The translations under genes were made by a program, and so were the position numbers. Of a DNA stretch of 64,000 nucleotides, positions 8,714 through 17,411 are shown piece by piece. Every line of letters starts with the position of its first letter. Within the stretch, counting starts at the first letter, position 1. This DNA comes from Nioella ostreopsis (GTDB taxonomy: Bacteria; Pseudomonadota; Alphaproteobacteria; Rhodobacterales; Rhodobacteraceae), in assembly GCF_004000255.1 (NCBI RefSeq), contig NZ_RCIQ01000003.1, positions 216,123-280,122 of the forward strand, in the 5' to 3' direction. Under the pieces are notes generated by a model. The model worked only from the letters and a program-made list of their open reading frames with translations. It ran no database searches and had not been told where the DNA came from.

Positions 8714-9013
8714 ATGCCAGGGTCGGCAAGAACGAGTGTCATCACAGGGGCCACCAGCAGCGTCGGTGACGCAGCGGTTTGCGCCTGTGCTGATCGCGGC
8801 GACCGGGTCTGGCGCACGGCGAAGAAGGCCGAGCTGGAGGCATACTCCCCCCGAACCACCATCGCCGGGCGGATATCGGTGCCTTTCTTCGATATCGACC
8901 TGTCGCTGGTCGAGCCCGGACCGTTCCTGTCAAACCTGCGCGCCAAAGCAAGGCCGCCCTCGCGTGAGGATGTAGTCGCGTCCCATGGCGCGCTCGGCGG
9001 TGCCGACGCCTGA
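8714..9013 (+). pseudogene. Short-chain dehydrogenase remnant with internal deletions
   Basis: A 99-codon ORF begins like an SDR oxidoreductase (SVITGATSSVGDAA, the TGxxxGxG nucleotide loop) and then jumps near residue 45 to TIAGRISVPFF and near residue 59 to DIDLSLVEPGPF. In intact SDRs these segments are separated by long stretches, including the catalytic Tyr-x3-Lys helix, which is missing here. About 150 residues are therefore lost, apparently by in-frame deletions near 8845 and 8890, and the C-terminus is also unlike the family. A good ribosome site (CAGGAGAG) remains, so a short peptide may still be made, but it cannot be an active dehydrogenase. Confidence 0.7.
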
Positions 9014-9047
9014 CCAACTCCCCCCGAAGCTGAAAGGACCAAGACCC

Positions 9048-9521
9048 ATGAAACAGACCTTATCCGCCACAGCCATCGCCATCACCACGCTGATCACCCC
9101 GGCATTTGCCGATGACATCGACACGGTGCGCGCCTTCTATGCCGACATCCTCACAGACCCGGCCGGAACGACGGAAGAACGGTATTACGAGATCTTCTCG
9201 CCCGAGATCGTCTCGATCCCGACCCCGCCGGGTGGCGAAGGCGCGCAAGGCATGCTCAACACGATTGCCTTTCTGGGGCAGGTCGTGCCGGACCTGGACT
9301 GGGCGCCGCAGGAAATCATCGACCTCGGCGATGGACGCTTTGTGGTCCGCAGCCTGTTCCGCGGCACGCCGGTCGGCCCGTTCTTCGGCGTCGACCCCGC
9401 CACCGGCAGAAGCTTCGAGGCCATGTCCATCGACATCGTGACCGTCGAGGACGGGCATATCACGCATGTCTATCACCTCGAAGACTGGACCGGAGCCGTC
9501 GCGCAGCTGACCGCAGAGTAA
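9048..9521 (+). CDS. Secreted SnoaL-like / ester cyclase family protein
   Basis: The 157-aa product has an N-terminal signal peptide (MKQTLSATAIAITTLITPAFA, cleavage after AFA). The mature part, with DIDTVRAFYADIL near the start and GHITHVYHLEDW near the end, matches the cone-shaped SnoaL/NTF2-like fold. The ATG at 9048 follows GAAAGGACC; an upstream in-frame start at 8985 would destroy the signal peptide. Members of this family bind or isomerise small molecules, and the substrate cannot be told here. It lies downstream of the SDR remnant and probably in the same TetR-controlled transcript. Confidence 0.75.
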   Translation: MKQTLSATAIAITTLITPAFADDIDTVRAFYADILTDPAGTTEERYYEIFSPEIVSIPTPPGGEGAQGMLNTIAFLGQVVPDLDWAPQEIIDLGDGRFVVRSLFRGTPVGPFFGVDPATGRSFEAMSIDIVTVEDGHITHVYHLEDWTGAVAQLTAE

Positions 9522-9597
9522 GGGACGCAGGCCCGGCCGCGTTGGTCGCGGTCGGGCGCTTTCCGTCCCGTTCCCCAATCTGGAAGGACGATCCTGA

Positions 9598-10131
9598 ATG
9601 TCGATGTCCCTTGCCTCCACGCTCGGCCTGCTCCTGTGCCTTGCGCCCGCGCTGGTCCACGCTGTGGAAATCGTCCGCCCCCTGTGGGCGCGTTGGGTCG
9701 TGAACTGGGTGCTGCCGTTCTTTGGCCCCAGCATTCCGCGCCCCGCCATTGCGCTGACCCATGACGACCAGATCGCCATGCTGGACGCGGCTCTCGACGC
9801 CGCGCCACGCGACAAGGCCCCCGCCGGTGCCGACTACATCTTCTTGCTGCTGTTCGAACAACGCCAGGGCGCGCTTGCCTTCATCGCCGTTGCGACCGGC
9901 GTCATCTACGGGCTGACGCTGCCCCTGACCGATCGCCATGCCCTGCATCTGGTCTTCGGCGTCATGGCGGCCCTTTTCGCGCTGGTCAATGCAAACCACG
10001 CAGGTCTGCCGCTTCTCGGCCATCACCCTCGGATCACCCGGAACGGGCGACATGTGGGCATCGTTTTCGCAGCTTTCTGGGCGGTCGTGGCGGTTCTGAA
10101 CTTTGTCGGGTTTACAGCGGCTGCCGTCTGA
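9598..10131 (+). CDS. Hypothetical integral membrane protein
   Basis: The 177-aa product has an N-terminal hydrophobic segment that could be a signal anchor (LASTLGLLLCLAPALVHAVE), a soluble stretch at ~55-80 and three more hydrophobic segments at ~82-105, 113-135 and 152-175. AAGGA stands before the ATG at 9598. The family was not recognised. It follows the SnoaL-like gene by 76 bases on the same strand, suggesting one transcript. Confidence 0.65.
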   Translation: MSMSLASTLGLLLCLAPALVHAVEIVRPLWARWVVNWVLPFFGPSIPRPAIALTHDDQIAMLDAALDAAPRDKAPAGADYIFLLLFEQRQGALAFIAVATGVIYGLTLPLTDRHALHLVFGVMAALFALVNANHAGLPLLGHHPRITRNGRHVGIVFAAFWAVVAVLNFVGFTAAAV

Positions 10132-10436
10132 CCGAGGCGCGAGCGATCGGCGGCGAGGCTAGGTCATTCGGTCGGGTCGAGGGCGGATCGAGCGCACAAA
10201 GAGGCATCGAAAGCGGACTGCCGAGATTTGGGCCGTTCTGAAGAAAGCTGAAAGGTCCCTCTGACCCGCCTGCGTTTCCCTCGTCCGTGCCTCGGATCGC
10301 GTCGCGGACGCGTTCCCGGCCTTGCCGGCAGCGGGTCATCCGGCGGGGACCCATGGTCACACCCTAGCCAACGTGGTTTCGGTGGTCTTCTCTCCTGATC
10401 GGTCTCAAGGAACGGTCATCAGAGGCCGAAACAAGC
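10132..10436. other. Intergenic stretch without a recognised gene
   Basis: This is a 305-base gap between the convergent membrane-protein gene and the C69-like gene. It holds a short hairpin CGCGTC-GCG-GACGCG at 10298-10312, not followed by a T run. I see no coding signal, RNA gene or repeat here. Confidence 0.5.
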
Positions 10437-11867
10437 CTACCAAAGCTGCCGGAAGCCCTTCGGAAACTCCGCCAAGTCCGGGGCCACGAGCACGGATGCC
10501 TGAGCGGACAGCCCGCTGGCGAGGTCGCGCACAAGGCCGAGCGCGGAGGTCAACTCGGCGTTGGAGAAAGCCGACAGAACCGCGACCGCTTCAGCCTTGT
10601 GTCCCGAGCGAATGGCCGCCTCTGCCACGCGAAGATGTGCATCGGTCAGATCCGACAGCCGCGCTTCGCGTGTGGAAAACGCCGCGTGCACCGGGGCAAG
10701 GGTCTGCTCCCCCAGCAATTGCATCAGGTACATCAGGCGTTTGCTGTCCTGAAACGCCCCAACCGTGGTTTCATTGACCTGCGGCACGAGTGACACCGTA
10801 TCGCCGCCCTCGCTGACCGCCTTGCGCATGTCCTGAAACCGATGGGATTCGCCAGTGGTCAGATAGCGGTGCATCCCATATTCAGGCGGCACCGAGTCTT
10901 GCCCCAGAAACACCGGCGAAAAGGGCGCGGCCAGCGCGCCACAGGCTGCATGCCACATCATCTGAAGGGCCGGATCAGGGCTGCGAACCAGTGGAACGAC
11001 CTGTCCGTAACCCGCCGTATCGCCGGTCAGTTTCTCGGTGCGCACCGCCCAGATCATGTCTTCCAGCCCGATCTTTTCCGGCCGCGCGGCACGGGCCTGC
11101 ATCTCGGCCTCGATCCATTGGATGCCGTCCCAACGGCCCTTGCCGTCACCATAGATGGCATTGGCATCGAACGGCCCTGACTCGTACCAGCCCTTATCTT
11201 GTGCGAAGCTGACGAAGTTCGGGGACCACAGGAAATCGGGGTGATCCGGGTCATGCACCGGCACCTCCAGCACATATCCGGGGCGCGAGGCGCGGATGCT
11301 GTCCGGGCCAAGTCGTTCAGCCACCCAAAGCCCCTGCCCGCCCGCGAACTGGATCATCACCCAGGCTTCATCCGCATCGGCAAAGAGATGGGAGTTGCCG
11401 CCATAGCTCGCCTCGCCAGGCTCCGCGATCAGGCTGGCGCACAGATCTACCGCGTCCCGGGCACTCGTGGCCCGTTCCAATACCGCGCGGGCCAGATCAC
11501 TGTAGTTGAACCCCCGCTGGTCCTTCGGCGTCATCTCTCGCAACTCGGGCCGCGAGGTCGACCAGACATCGCGCACGGCAACGCCGGCCTCGTTCACGCC
11601 GCCATTGGTGATCGGCGCGGGAACGCCAAGGTAATAGGAATAGCTGACCCGCATATGGCGCAGCGTATGCGCGACCTGCGGCACGGTGATCCGCTGTCCG
11701 GGCATGTCGGCCTCGGGGCCGACGCCCACTTCGATCACCGCCCCCTCCGGGTGGTCCGCAGCGGGCAGGATTTCCAACCAGTGCGAGGACGGCTCATCAC
11801 CATATCCGGCCAGCCAGGCATGACCGGTGCGGCTGTGGGTCCTGCCAACATAGATTGCGTAGCTCAT
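10437..11867 (-). CDS. C69 (U34) family dipeptidase-like protein lacking the N-terminal Cys
   Basis: The 476-aa product has features of the C69 family of Ntn-type peptidases: an N-terminal beta-strand, ITNGGVNEAGVAVRD near 87, GGNSHLFADADEAWVMI near 155 and a C-terminal helical extension. Classical members expose an N-terminal Cys nucleophile near residue 2-5; here the N-terminus is MSYAIYVGR, with Ser as the only nucleophile at position 2. It starts inside the stop of the upstream amidohydrolase pseudogene (ATGA, 11864-11867) and closes a peptide-transport operon, so hydrolysis of imported peptides is the likely job. Whether it is active is open. Confidence 0.78.
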   Translation of the reverse strand: MSYAIYVGRTHSRTGHAWLAGYGDEPSSHWLEILPAADHPEGAVIEVGVGPEADMPGQRITVPQVAHTLRHMRVSYSYYLGVPAPITNGGVNEAGVAVRDVWSTSRPELREMTPKDQRGFNYSDLARAVLERATSARDAVDLCASLIAEPGEASYGGNSHLFADADEAWVMIQFAGGQGLWVAERLGPDSIRASRPGYVLEVPVHDPDHPDFLWSPNFVSFAQDKGWYESGPFDANAIYGDGKGRWDGIQWIEAEMQARAARPEKIGLEDMIWAVRTEKLTGDTAGYGQVVPLVRSPDPALQMMWHAACGALAAPFSPVFLGQDSVPPEYGMHRYLTTGESHRFQDMRKAVSEGGDTVSLVPQVNETTVGAFQDSKRLMYLMQLLGEQTLAPVHAAFSTREARLSDLTDAHLRVAEAAIRSGHKAEAVAVLSAFSNAELTSALGLVRDLASGLSAQASVLVAPDLAEFPKGFRQLW

Positions 11868-13479
11868 GCCGGTTCACCGACCCTCTTTATGTTTCGAGCG
11901 TAGACCTGCCGACCATGCCGCCAGGTTTCGCTGACCTTGATCGTATCGATGGTTTCAGGCCGCGTCAGCGGATTGTCGTCGAGGATCGCCAGATCCGCAA
12001 GCTTGCCGGGTTCCAGCGATCCGCGTTCCGCCTCCCGGAAGACCTGCCATGCGGCGTCGATCGTATGCGCCCGCAAGGCCGATAGCGGCGAGAGGCACTG
12101 ATCCGGGCCAAGCACGCGCCCGCTTTGGGTGCGGCGTGTGACGGTCGTCTGGATCAGCTGCAATGGCCGCGTCGGCGTGACCGAGGCGTCGTTGTGGATG
12201 GTGAAGCGCAGTCCTTCAGCCTCGGCCCATCCTGTGGGCGAGATATCTTGCGCGCGGTCGGGACCGAGGATCTCGTCATGGTGCAGATCGCCCCAATACC
12301 AGATATGGGCCGGAAAAAAGCTGATGGTCACCCCCAGATCGACGCAGCGCCTTACCTGGTCGCGGCGCATGACCTGCCCATGAATGATCGTGTGTCGATG
12401 GTCGTCGCGCGGGTGGTGTTCCTGCGCACCTTCAACCGCGTCGAGGAACATGTCCGACGCCGCGTCACCGTTGCAATGACAATGGATCTGGAACCCGAGG
12501 CGATGCAGTTTCCGGACCTCTGAAAACAGGGTGTCGCGCGCCATATAGGCCAATCCCAGATCATCCGAGCCAAGATAAAGCGCGGTCAGAAAGGCGGTGC
12601 GCATCAGGAAGGACCCATCGGTCAGCAGCTTGCGCGGCCCCAGGGCAATCGCGCCGTTCGGCTAGTCGTGCCCCGTTCCGGTTTGCGAAAACGCAGGTTC
12701 GATTTCGGTCACGGGCAACAGGATCAGATCAATGCCCGGATCGCTCTGCACCGCGATCCCCTGAAACAGGTCGAGCAGCGGTTGCGCCGTCCAGGAGTTC
12801 TGCGCCAGCGTCACCCCCTGGGCAAGATATTCGCTGCGCGCCGCCGCAAAGCAGCGCGCGAAAGAGGCATCATCCAGCAGAAAATGGGTATCGCCCATCT
12901 CACCCATGGCGGACAGCCCCTCGATCCCGCCGGTCAGACGCCCGGCACCGTCGCGCAGATAGCGCCCCCCTCGGGATCGGCGCGGTCCTCGGTGATGCCC
13001 TGCCGCGCCAAGGCCCGCGAATTGGCGACCCCGCAATGCCCGGACGAGTGAATGACCCAGATCGGGTGATCGGTGGACACCAAGTCCAGCTCGTCGCGCA
13101 TTGGAAGGCGCCGTTCGGCCAGTTGACACTCGTTGAGCGCTGCGCCCCTTACCCAGTTGCCATGCGGGGTTTCGGCGGCTTTCGCGGCCAGCCTTTCAAA
13201 CACATCCGCCAGATTGCGACAGCCGGACCGGGCCGACAAATCGGCCCTCAGGAGAGAGACAATCGCGCTGTCGGGAAAATGCCCATGCGGGTCGATGAAG
13301 GCCGGGATCAGCGTGCGCCCGTCAAGATCGTGCAGAGGGGCATCGGGCATAACCCGCCGGACATCCGACAGCGCGCCGACCGCCACGATCCGATCCCCCT
13401 CGATGCCGATGGCCTCGGGGCGGCTGTCATCCGCATCCATGCTGAGGATCGGCCCGCCAGCGAAGACAAGGCCGGTCAT
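11864..13479 (-). pseudogene. Amidohydrolase (YtcJ-like), broken by a frameshift and a stop codon
   Basis: The gene starts at the ATG at 13479, overlapping the ABC ATPase stop. The first part carries LIPAFIDPHGHFPDS with the metal-binding HxH. The frame fails at a run of six C at 12965-12970: adding one base restores DPEGGRYLRDGAGRLTGG and the rest of the protein. A second break is an in-frame TAG at 12662-12664, after which the same frame continues as PNGAIALGPRKLLTDGSF, the expected family sequence. The last part has HCHCNGD, HTIIHG and a late Asp (HNDAS). With both repairs the product would be about 538 aa, normal for YtcJ-like metal-dependent hydrolases. As it stands the gene cannot make an intact enzyme. 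Confidence 0.82.
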
Positions 13480-14462
13480 GCGGGACAAACCTTGTCCTGC
13501 TCCCAAGACGCCGGGAAATGGCACCGATGCGCTGCGCGACCGGCAACCTGCCAGCTTGGCACATCCGTGGAACAGCGCGCCTGTGTGAAGGGACAGCGGG
13601 TGTGAAACTCGCACCCCGTCGGGCGGTTCAGAATGCTGGGAGGTTCCCCCTGCAATTCGATCCGCATCAGCTGCGTGTCCGGATCCGGTTCCGGGTTCGC
13701 GGCCAGCAGGGCCAGCGTGTAGGGGTGCCGGGGCGCGGAAAACACCGTGTCGGTCTCGCCCTCCTCGACCAGTTTGCCCAGATACATGATGCCAACCCGG
13801 TCGGTGATATGGCGCACCACGTTCAGGTTGTGGGTGATGATCATGATCGCGAGCCCAAGCTCGTCCTGAAGCCGCGCCAGAAGGTTCAGCATCTCGCCCT
13901 GAATGGACACGTCGAGCCCCGCCGTCGGTTCATCCGCGATCAGCAGTTTCGGGTCCATCGCCAGCGCCCGCGCAACCCCCACCCGCCGCGCCTGTCCGCC
14001 GGAAATCTGGTATGGGTAGCGGGCGGCGAATTCGGGCGGCAGGCCGACCATGGCCAGAAGCCGCCTTGCCTCGGCGTCGAGGTCACGATCCTTCATGCCC
14101 TGAATGCGGAACGGTTCGGTGATCAGCGACTTGACCGTCAAGCGCGGCGACAGCGACCCGATGGGGTCCTGAAACATCATCACGATTTCGCGGCGCAGCT
14201 TGCGGAATTGTGCCTCCGGCAGGTCGCGCAGTTCCTGCCCGCGATAGAGGATCGACCCTTCGGAGGCATGATGCAGCCCCGCCACCGCGCGGGCCAGCGT
14301 GGTCTTGCCAGACCCGCTTTCCCCGACAATGCCGTAGGTCTTGCCCTCCTCGATGGTCAGGCTGACGCCAGAGACCGCGTCGATGCTGCCGGCGCTTCTG
14401 AAGACCCCGCCGCGCACAGCAAAGCGGACCACGACGTCCTTGATGTCCAGAAGCGCGCTCAT
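13476..14462 (-). CDS. Oligopeptide/dipeptide ABC transporter ATP-binding protein (DppF/OppF type)
   Basis: The 328-aa product is a complete ABC ATPase: Walker A GESGSGKTT near 48, Q-loop MMFQDP, signature ISGGQARR near 154, Walker B LLIADEPT near 172 and the H-loop in IITHN. The C-terminal extension with ...GCEFHTRCPFTQARC is the Cys-rich segment typical of DppD/DppF-type subunits. It overlaps the preceding chimeric ORF and the following amidohydrolase pseudogene by 4 bases each. Since the permease and partner ATPase of this operon are reduced to fragments, it has no obvious local partner and may be on its way to decay or may serve another transporter. Confidence 0.92.
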   Translation of the reverse strand: MSALLDIKDVVVRFAVRGGVFRSAGSIDAVSGVSLTIEEGKTYGIVGESGSGKTTLARAVAGLHHASEGSILYRGQELRDLPEAQFRKLRREIVMMFQDPIGSLSPRLTVKSLITEPFRIQGMKDRDLDAEARRLLAMVGLPPEFAARYPYQISGGQARRVGVARALAMDPKLLIADEPTAGLDVSIQGEMLNLLARLQDELGLAIMIITHNLNVVRHITDRVGIMYLGKLVEEGETDTVFSAPRHPYTLALLAANPEPDPDTQLMRIELQGEPPSILNRPTGCEFHTRCPFTQARCSTDVPSWQVAGRAAHRCHFPASWEQDKVCPA

Positions 14463-15508
14463 GCCGGGGCCCCCGCCTTGATCAGATGACAGGCCGCCCT
14501 GTGTCCGGCGGATGCCTCGGACAGGACCGGGTGTTCGGTGCAGGCGTCATGGCGCTGCGGGCAGCGATCGGCGAAGATGCAACCGCGCGGAAACGACACG
14601 AGATCGGGGATGTTGCCCGGTATGGTCGGCAGGTTGCGGGTCTTTTCCTTGATGTGCCCCGGATCGCATTCCAGCAGCGCGCGGGTATAGGGATGGGCCG
14701 GGTTGTGAAAGACGTCGCGCACCGATCCAGCCTCGACCACCTCGCCCGCATACATCACCACGACCTCGTCACACAGTTCGGCAATGACCCCGAGGTGATG
14801 CGAGATGAACAGGATCGAACAGCCGATCTCGTCCTGCAATTCGCGCAGCCGTTTGATGATCTGCACCTCAAGCGTGGCATCGAGGGCAGTGGTTGGCTCG
14901 TCCGCGATCAACAGCGAGCCCCAAGAGGGCGTCGGCGGGCGCACCCCCATGCCGAGGAGGCTCAGCCCTGCCTCCAGCCCAACCACGGTGGGAATGTCCA
15001 TCGCCGCCAGAACTGCCAGCGTCCCCAGCACATTGGGCAGCAGGTGCACGCCCATGATGCGCAGGGTCGAGGCACCAAGCGCGCGTTCGGCGGTGATGAA
15101 CTCGGCTTCCTTCAGGCCACCGACGCTTCCGAAGGCATTCTTCGACACGATGTTGCCCGCGATATAGGGCAGCGTGATTGACCAGAGCGGCTGGAAGGCG
15201 TTGTTCAGCACGATGGTGCCGGTACGCTCGCCCGTCACTTCGACATGGCTGAGCGGGCCCCAGTCGGGCCGGTTGGTCGATTCAAGCGCGTCGTCGATGA
15301 TCCGCTCGAACGAGAATTTCACGTCCTCGGCACTCATCGCGCCGAAGCCGTTGGTGAAACCGATATCGTCGCGCAGGACGAAGTTGATATGGGTATCATC
15401 CACCTGTTCGATCATCGTGGCGGCATCCAGCTGCCAGCCCCAGTCGCGGCCCGGCGTATACTGGATCAGCTTGTTGTAGATCGCGCCCTGGATCTCCTCG
15501 TCGACCAC
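14459..15508 (-). pseudogene. Chimeric ORF fusing remnants of peptide-binding protein, DppC permease and DppD ATPase
   Basis: One 349-codon frame holds three unrelated gene pieces. Residues 1-130 match the middle of a family 5 solute-binding protein (IYNKLIQYTPG, MSAEDVKFSFERI) without its signal peptide. Residues ~131-199 match the end of a DppC-type permease (AERALGASTLR, GLSLLGMGVRPPTPSWGSLL). Residues ~199-349 match the second half of a DppD-type ATPase, starting at Walker B (LLIADEPTTALDATLEVQI) and ending with the Cys-rich tail, but lacking Walker A and the signature. The joins are near 15118 and 14911; the second has shared SLL/LLI sequence. Two large in-frame deletions, which also removed DppB, explain this. 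It begins with GTG only by chance and cannot work as a transporter part. Confidence 0.85.
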
Positions 15509-15540
15509 GCCGCGGCCATTCCCCAGGCCCCCAGAACCCG

Positions 15541-16062
15541 CATCCCGAGCGTCCCGAGTTCGAATCCGCCTTTCGCGGGCAGACGATCCCGCTGCGCCGC
15601 GACCTTGGCTACTATCTCAGCTACTTCCTGACTCAGAGCTGGGAGAACTCCATCATCTGCGCGATTGTACAGCTGGATGAATATGACGGCATGGTCCGCT
15701 GCCGGTCTCTGGAACGATCCATCGACCCCGATGATGGCAGCCTGTTCCTGTCAAAATACGATGGCCGCGTCGCGATCCTCGGCAACCGCATATTCGTGAT
15801 GGAATACCAGGTGCTCGCGCGGGACGCGCTGGTCGAGACGGTTCTGCACCCCGTCGGGCGGGGCCAGCTCCAATATCTGCGCGGCACCACCTTCGGCATC
15901 ACCAGCCGCCAGCGGGCCCCATTCATGTCCCCCGTCGTCTGGCGTTATCTGGAGAACTTCACCTCACTTCGCGACGCCATGCGTCAGGTCGGACGCTACG
16001 ACATCAACTCTGCGAAACTGGACCAGCGCGCGCGCGCTATTCTGTTGGGGGCGAAGGTATGA
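15541..16062 (+). pseudogene. Truncated gene of unknown function, 5' end missing
   Basis: A reading frame with normal codon character runs about 173 codons to a TGA at 16060-16062 but has no start; the first ATG (15691) lies inside a continuous conserved-looking segment (FRGQTIPLRRDLGYYLSYFL, then CAIVQLDEYDGMVRC). The frame is open further left, where it runs into the antisense side of the truncated binding-protein gene. The sequence is soluble and may be the ligand-binding part of a regulator lost from its HTH; I cannot name it. It looks like the other side of the same rearrangement that truncated the peptide-binding protein gene near 15508. Confidence 0.5.
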
Positions 16063-16120
16063 GACGGGATATCTCGTGGATGGCATGTCCACATCCTTTC
16101 AATGGATTAGAGACCATTCT

Positions 16121-17407
16121 TCACATCCCGAGATGATCCGCGACAGCCTTGGCCGCGTTCCGGAAGGCGCTGCGGGTCACTTCCAGATCTTCCGATCCCA
16201 GGGCCAGCGACGGGTAAAGCTTTCCGGGGGATTTGAAGATCCCCTGACTGCGCAAGCTGCGGTTCCAGACATCATTCAGCATGGGGTCCCTGTGCTTTGC
16301 GCTGCGATAATCGACCGGGTCGGCGTCGGTGAAATAGACGTCGAACAGGGTCGGGTCTCCGCAAAGGCGGTGCGCGATACCATGATCGGACAGCGCGGCG
16401 GACTGCATGTCCATCAAGCTCTGACCGAGATCGCGCAGCCGGTCATACTGGCCCGGACGGCGCAGGATCTCCATCGTCTTGAGGCCCGCCGCCGCCGCAA
16501 CGGGATTGCCGGACAGCGTGCCCAACTGCATCAGCCATTTCTCGGAGCCCACGGCCGACTTGTCGAAATGCGCCATGATCTCGGCGCGTGCCCCAAGCGC
16601 GGCCAGCGGGAAGCCCCCGCCGATGATCTTGCCCAGAGTGCAGATATCCGGTGTCACGCCGTAGCGTTCCTGCGCGCCGCCATAGGCAAGGCGGAAGCCG
16701 GTGACGATCTCGTCGAAGATCAGCAGCACCCCATGGGCGTCACACAGATCGCGTAGACCCTGCAGAAAGCCGGGCTGTGCCGGAATGATGCGCTGCAGGG
16801 GCTCTGCGATGATGGCGGCAATGTCGTCATGTTCCTCCAGAAGCGACGCCACCGCCGCGAGATCGTTGAAGGGCGCGATCAGCATCTCCTCGGCCACGCT
16901 GTCGGGGATGCCGGCACTGTCGGGCACGGCCGTGGGGAAATTGACCTCGCGGGCGGGGGCAAGGCTCATCTGTGCCTCGGCCGACATGCCGTGATAGCCG
17001 CCCTCGAATTTCAGGATCTTTGGCTTACCGGTATAGGCGCGGGCCAAGCGGATGGCGTACATATCCGCCTCACCGCCCGAAGTGACGAAGCGCACCTGTT
17101 CGCAGCAGGGAACGGCCTCGACGATGGCCTCCGCCAGTTCGATCCCCCTGGCGTTGTTGGCAAAGAAGGTCATGCCCTTCGGCAACTGTTCCAGTACCGC
17201 CTCCATCACTTCCGGGTCTCCATGGCCCAGAAGCATCGGGCCGGACCCGATCAGGTAGTCGATATACGCGTTGCCATCCTCGTCCCAGACATGGCTGCCC
17301 TGCCCCCGCGCGATTACGATGGAGGCGTCGAAATTGCCGAAACCCGCAGCGGGCAGAACCTCGCGGGCGCGGGCGATCCAGTCGGCTTGGCTGTGAAGAA
17401 TATTCAT
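16121..17407 (-). CDS. Class III aminotransferase, glutamate-1-semialdehyde aminomutase-like
   Basis: The 428-aa PLP enzyme has DEDGNAYIDYLIGSGPMLLGH near 42, the phosphate-binding TSGGEADM near 109, the pyridine-binding Asp in IFDEIVTGFR (~D232) and the Schiff-base Lys in TLGKIIGGGFPLAA (~K260). The family includes HemL and many omega-transaminases. The context (two enolase-superfamily enzymes just upstream, 4 bases apart from the first) points to catabolism of an amino compound rather than haem synthesis. It is the last gene of the leftward catabolic set. The substrate is unknown. Confidence 0.9.
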   Translation of the reverse strand: MNILHSQADWIARAREVLPAAGFGNFDASIVIARGQGSHVWDEDGNAYIDYLIGSGPMLLGHGDPEVMEAVLEQLPKGMTFFANNARGIELAEAIVEAVPCCEQVRFVTSGGEADMYAIRLARAYTGKPKILKFEGGYHGMSAEAQMSLAPAREVNFPTAVPDSAGIPDSVAEEMLIAPFNDLAAVASLLEEHDDIAAIIAEPLQRIIPAQPGFLQGLRDLCDAHGVLLIFDEIVTGFRLAYGGAQERYGVTPDICTLGKIIGGGFPLAALGARAEIMAHFDKSAVGSEKWLMQLGTLSGNPVAAAAGLKTMEILRRPGQYDRLRDLGQSLMDMQSAALSDHGIAHRLCGDPTLFDVYFTDADPVDYRSAKHRDPMLNDVWNRSLRSQGIFKSPGKLYPSLALGSEDLEVTRSAFRNAAKAVADHLGM

Positions 17408-17411
17408 GAGG

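Noticed and set aside
12662..12664. TAG in the amidohydrolase as a recoded codon
   Set aside because: The same gene also has a frameshift and lies in a decaying operon, so a simple nonsense mutation is the easier explanation.
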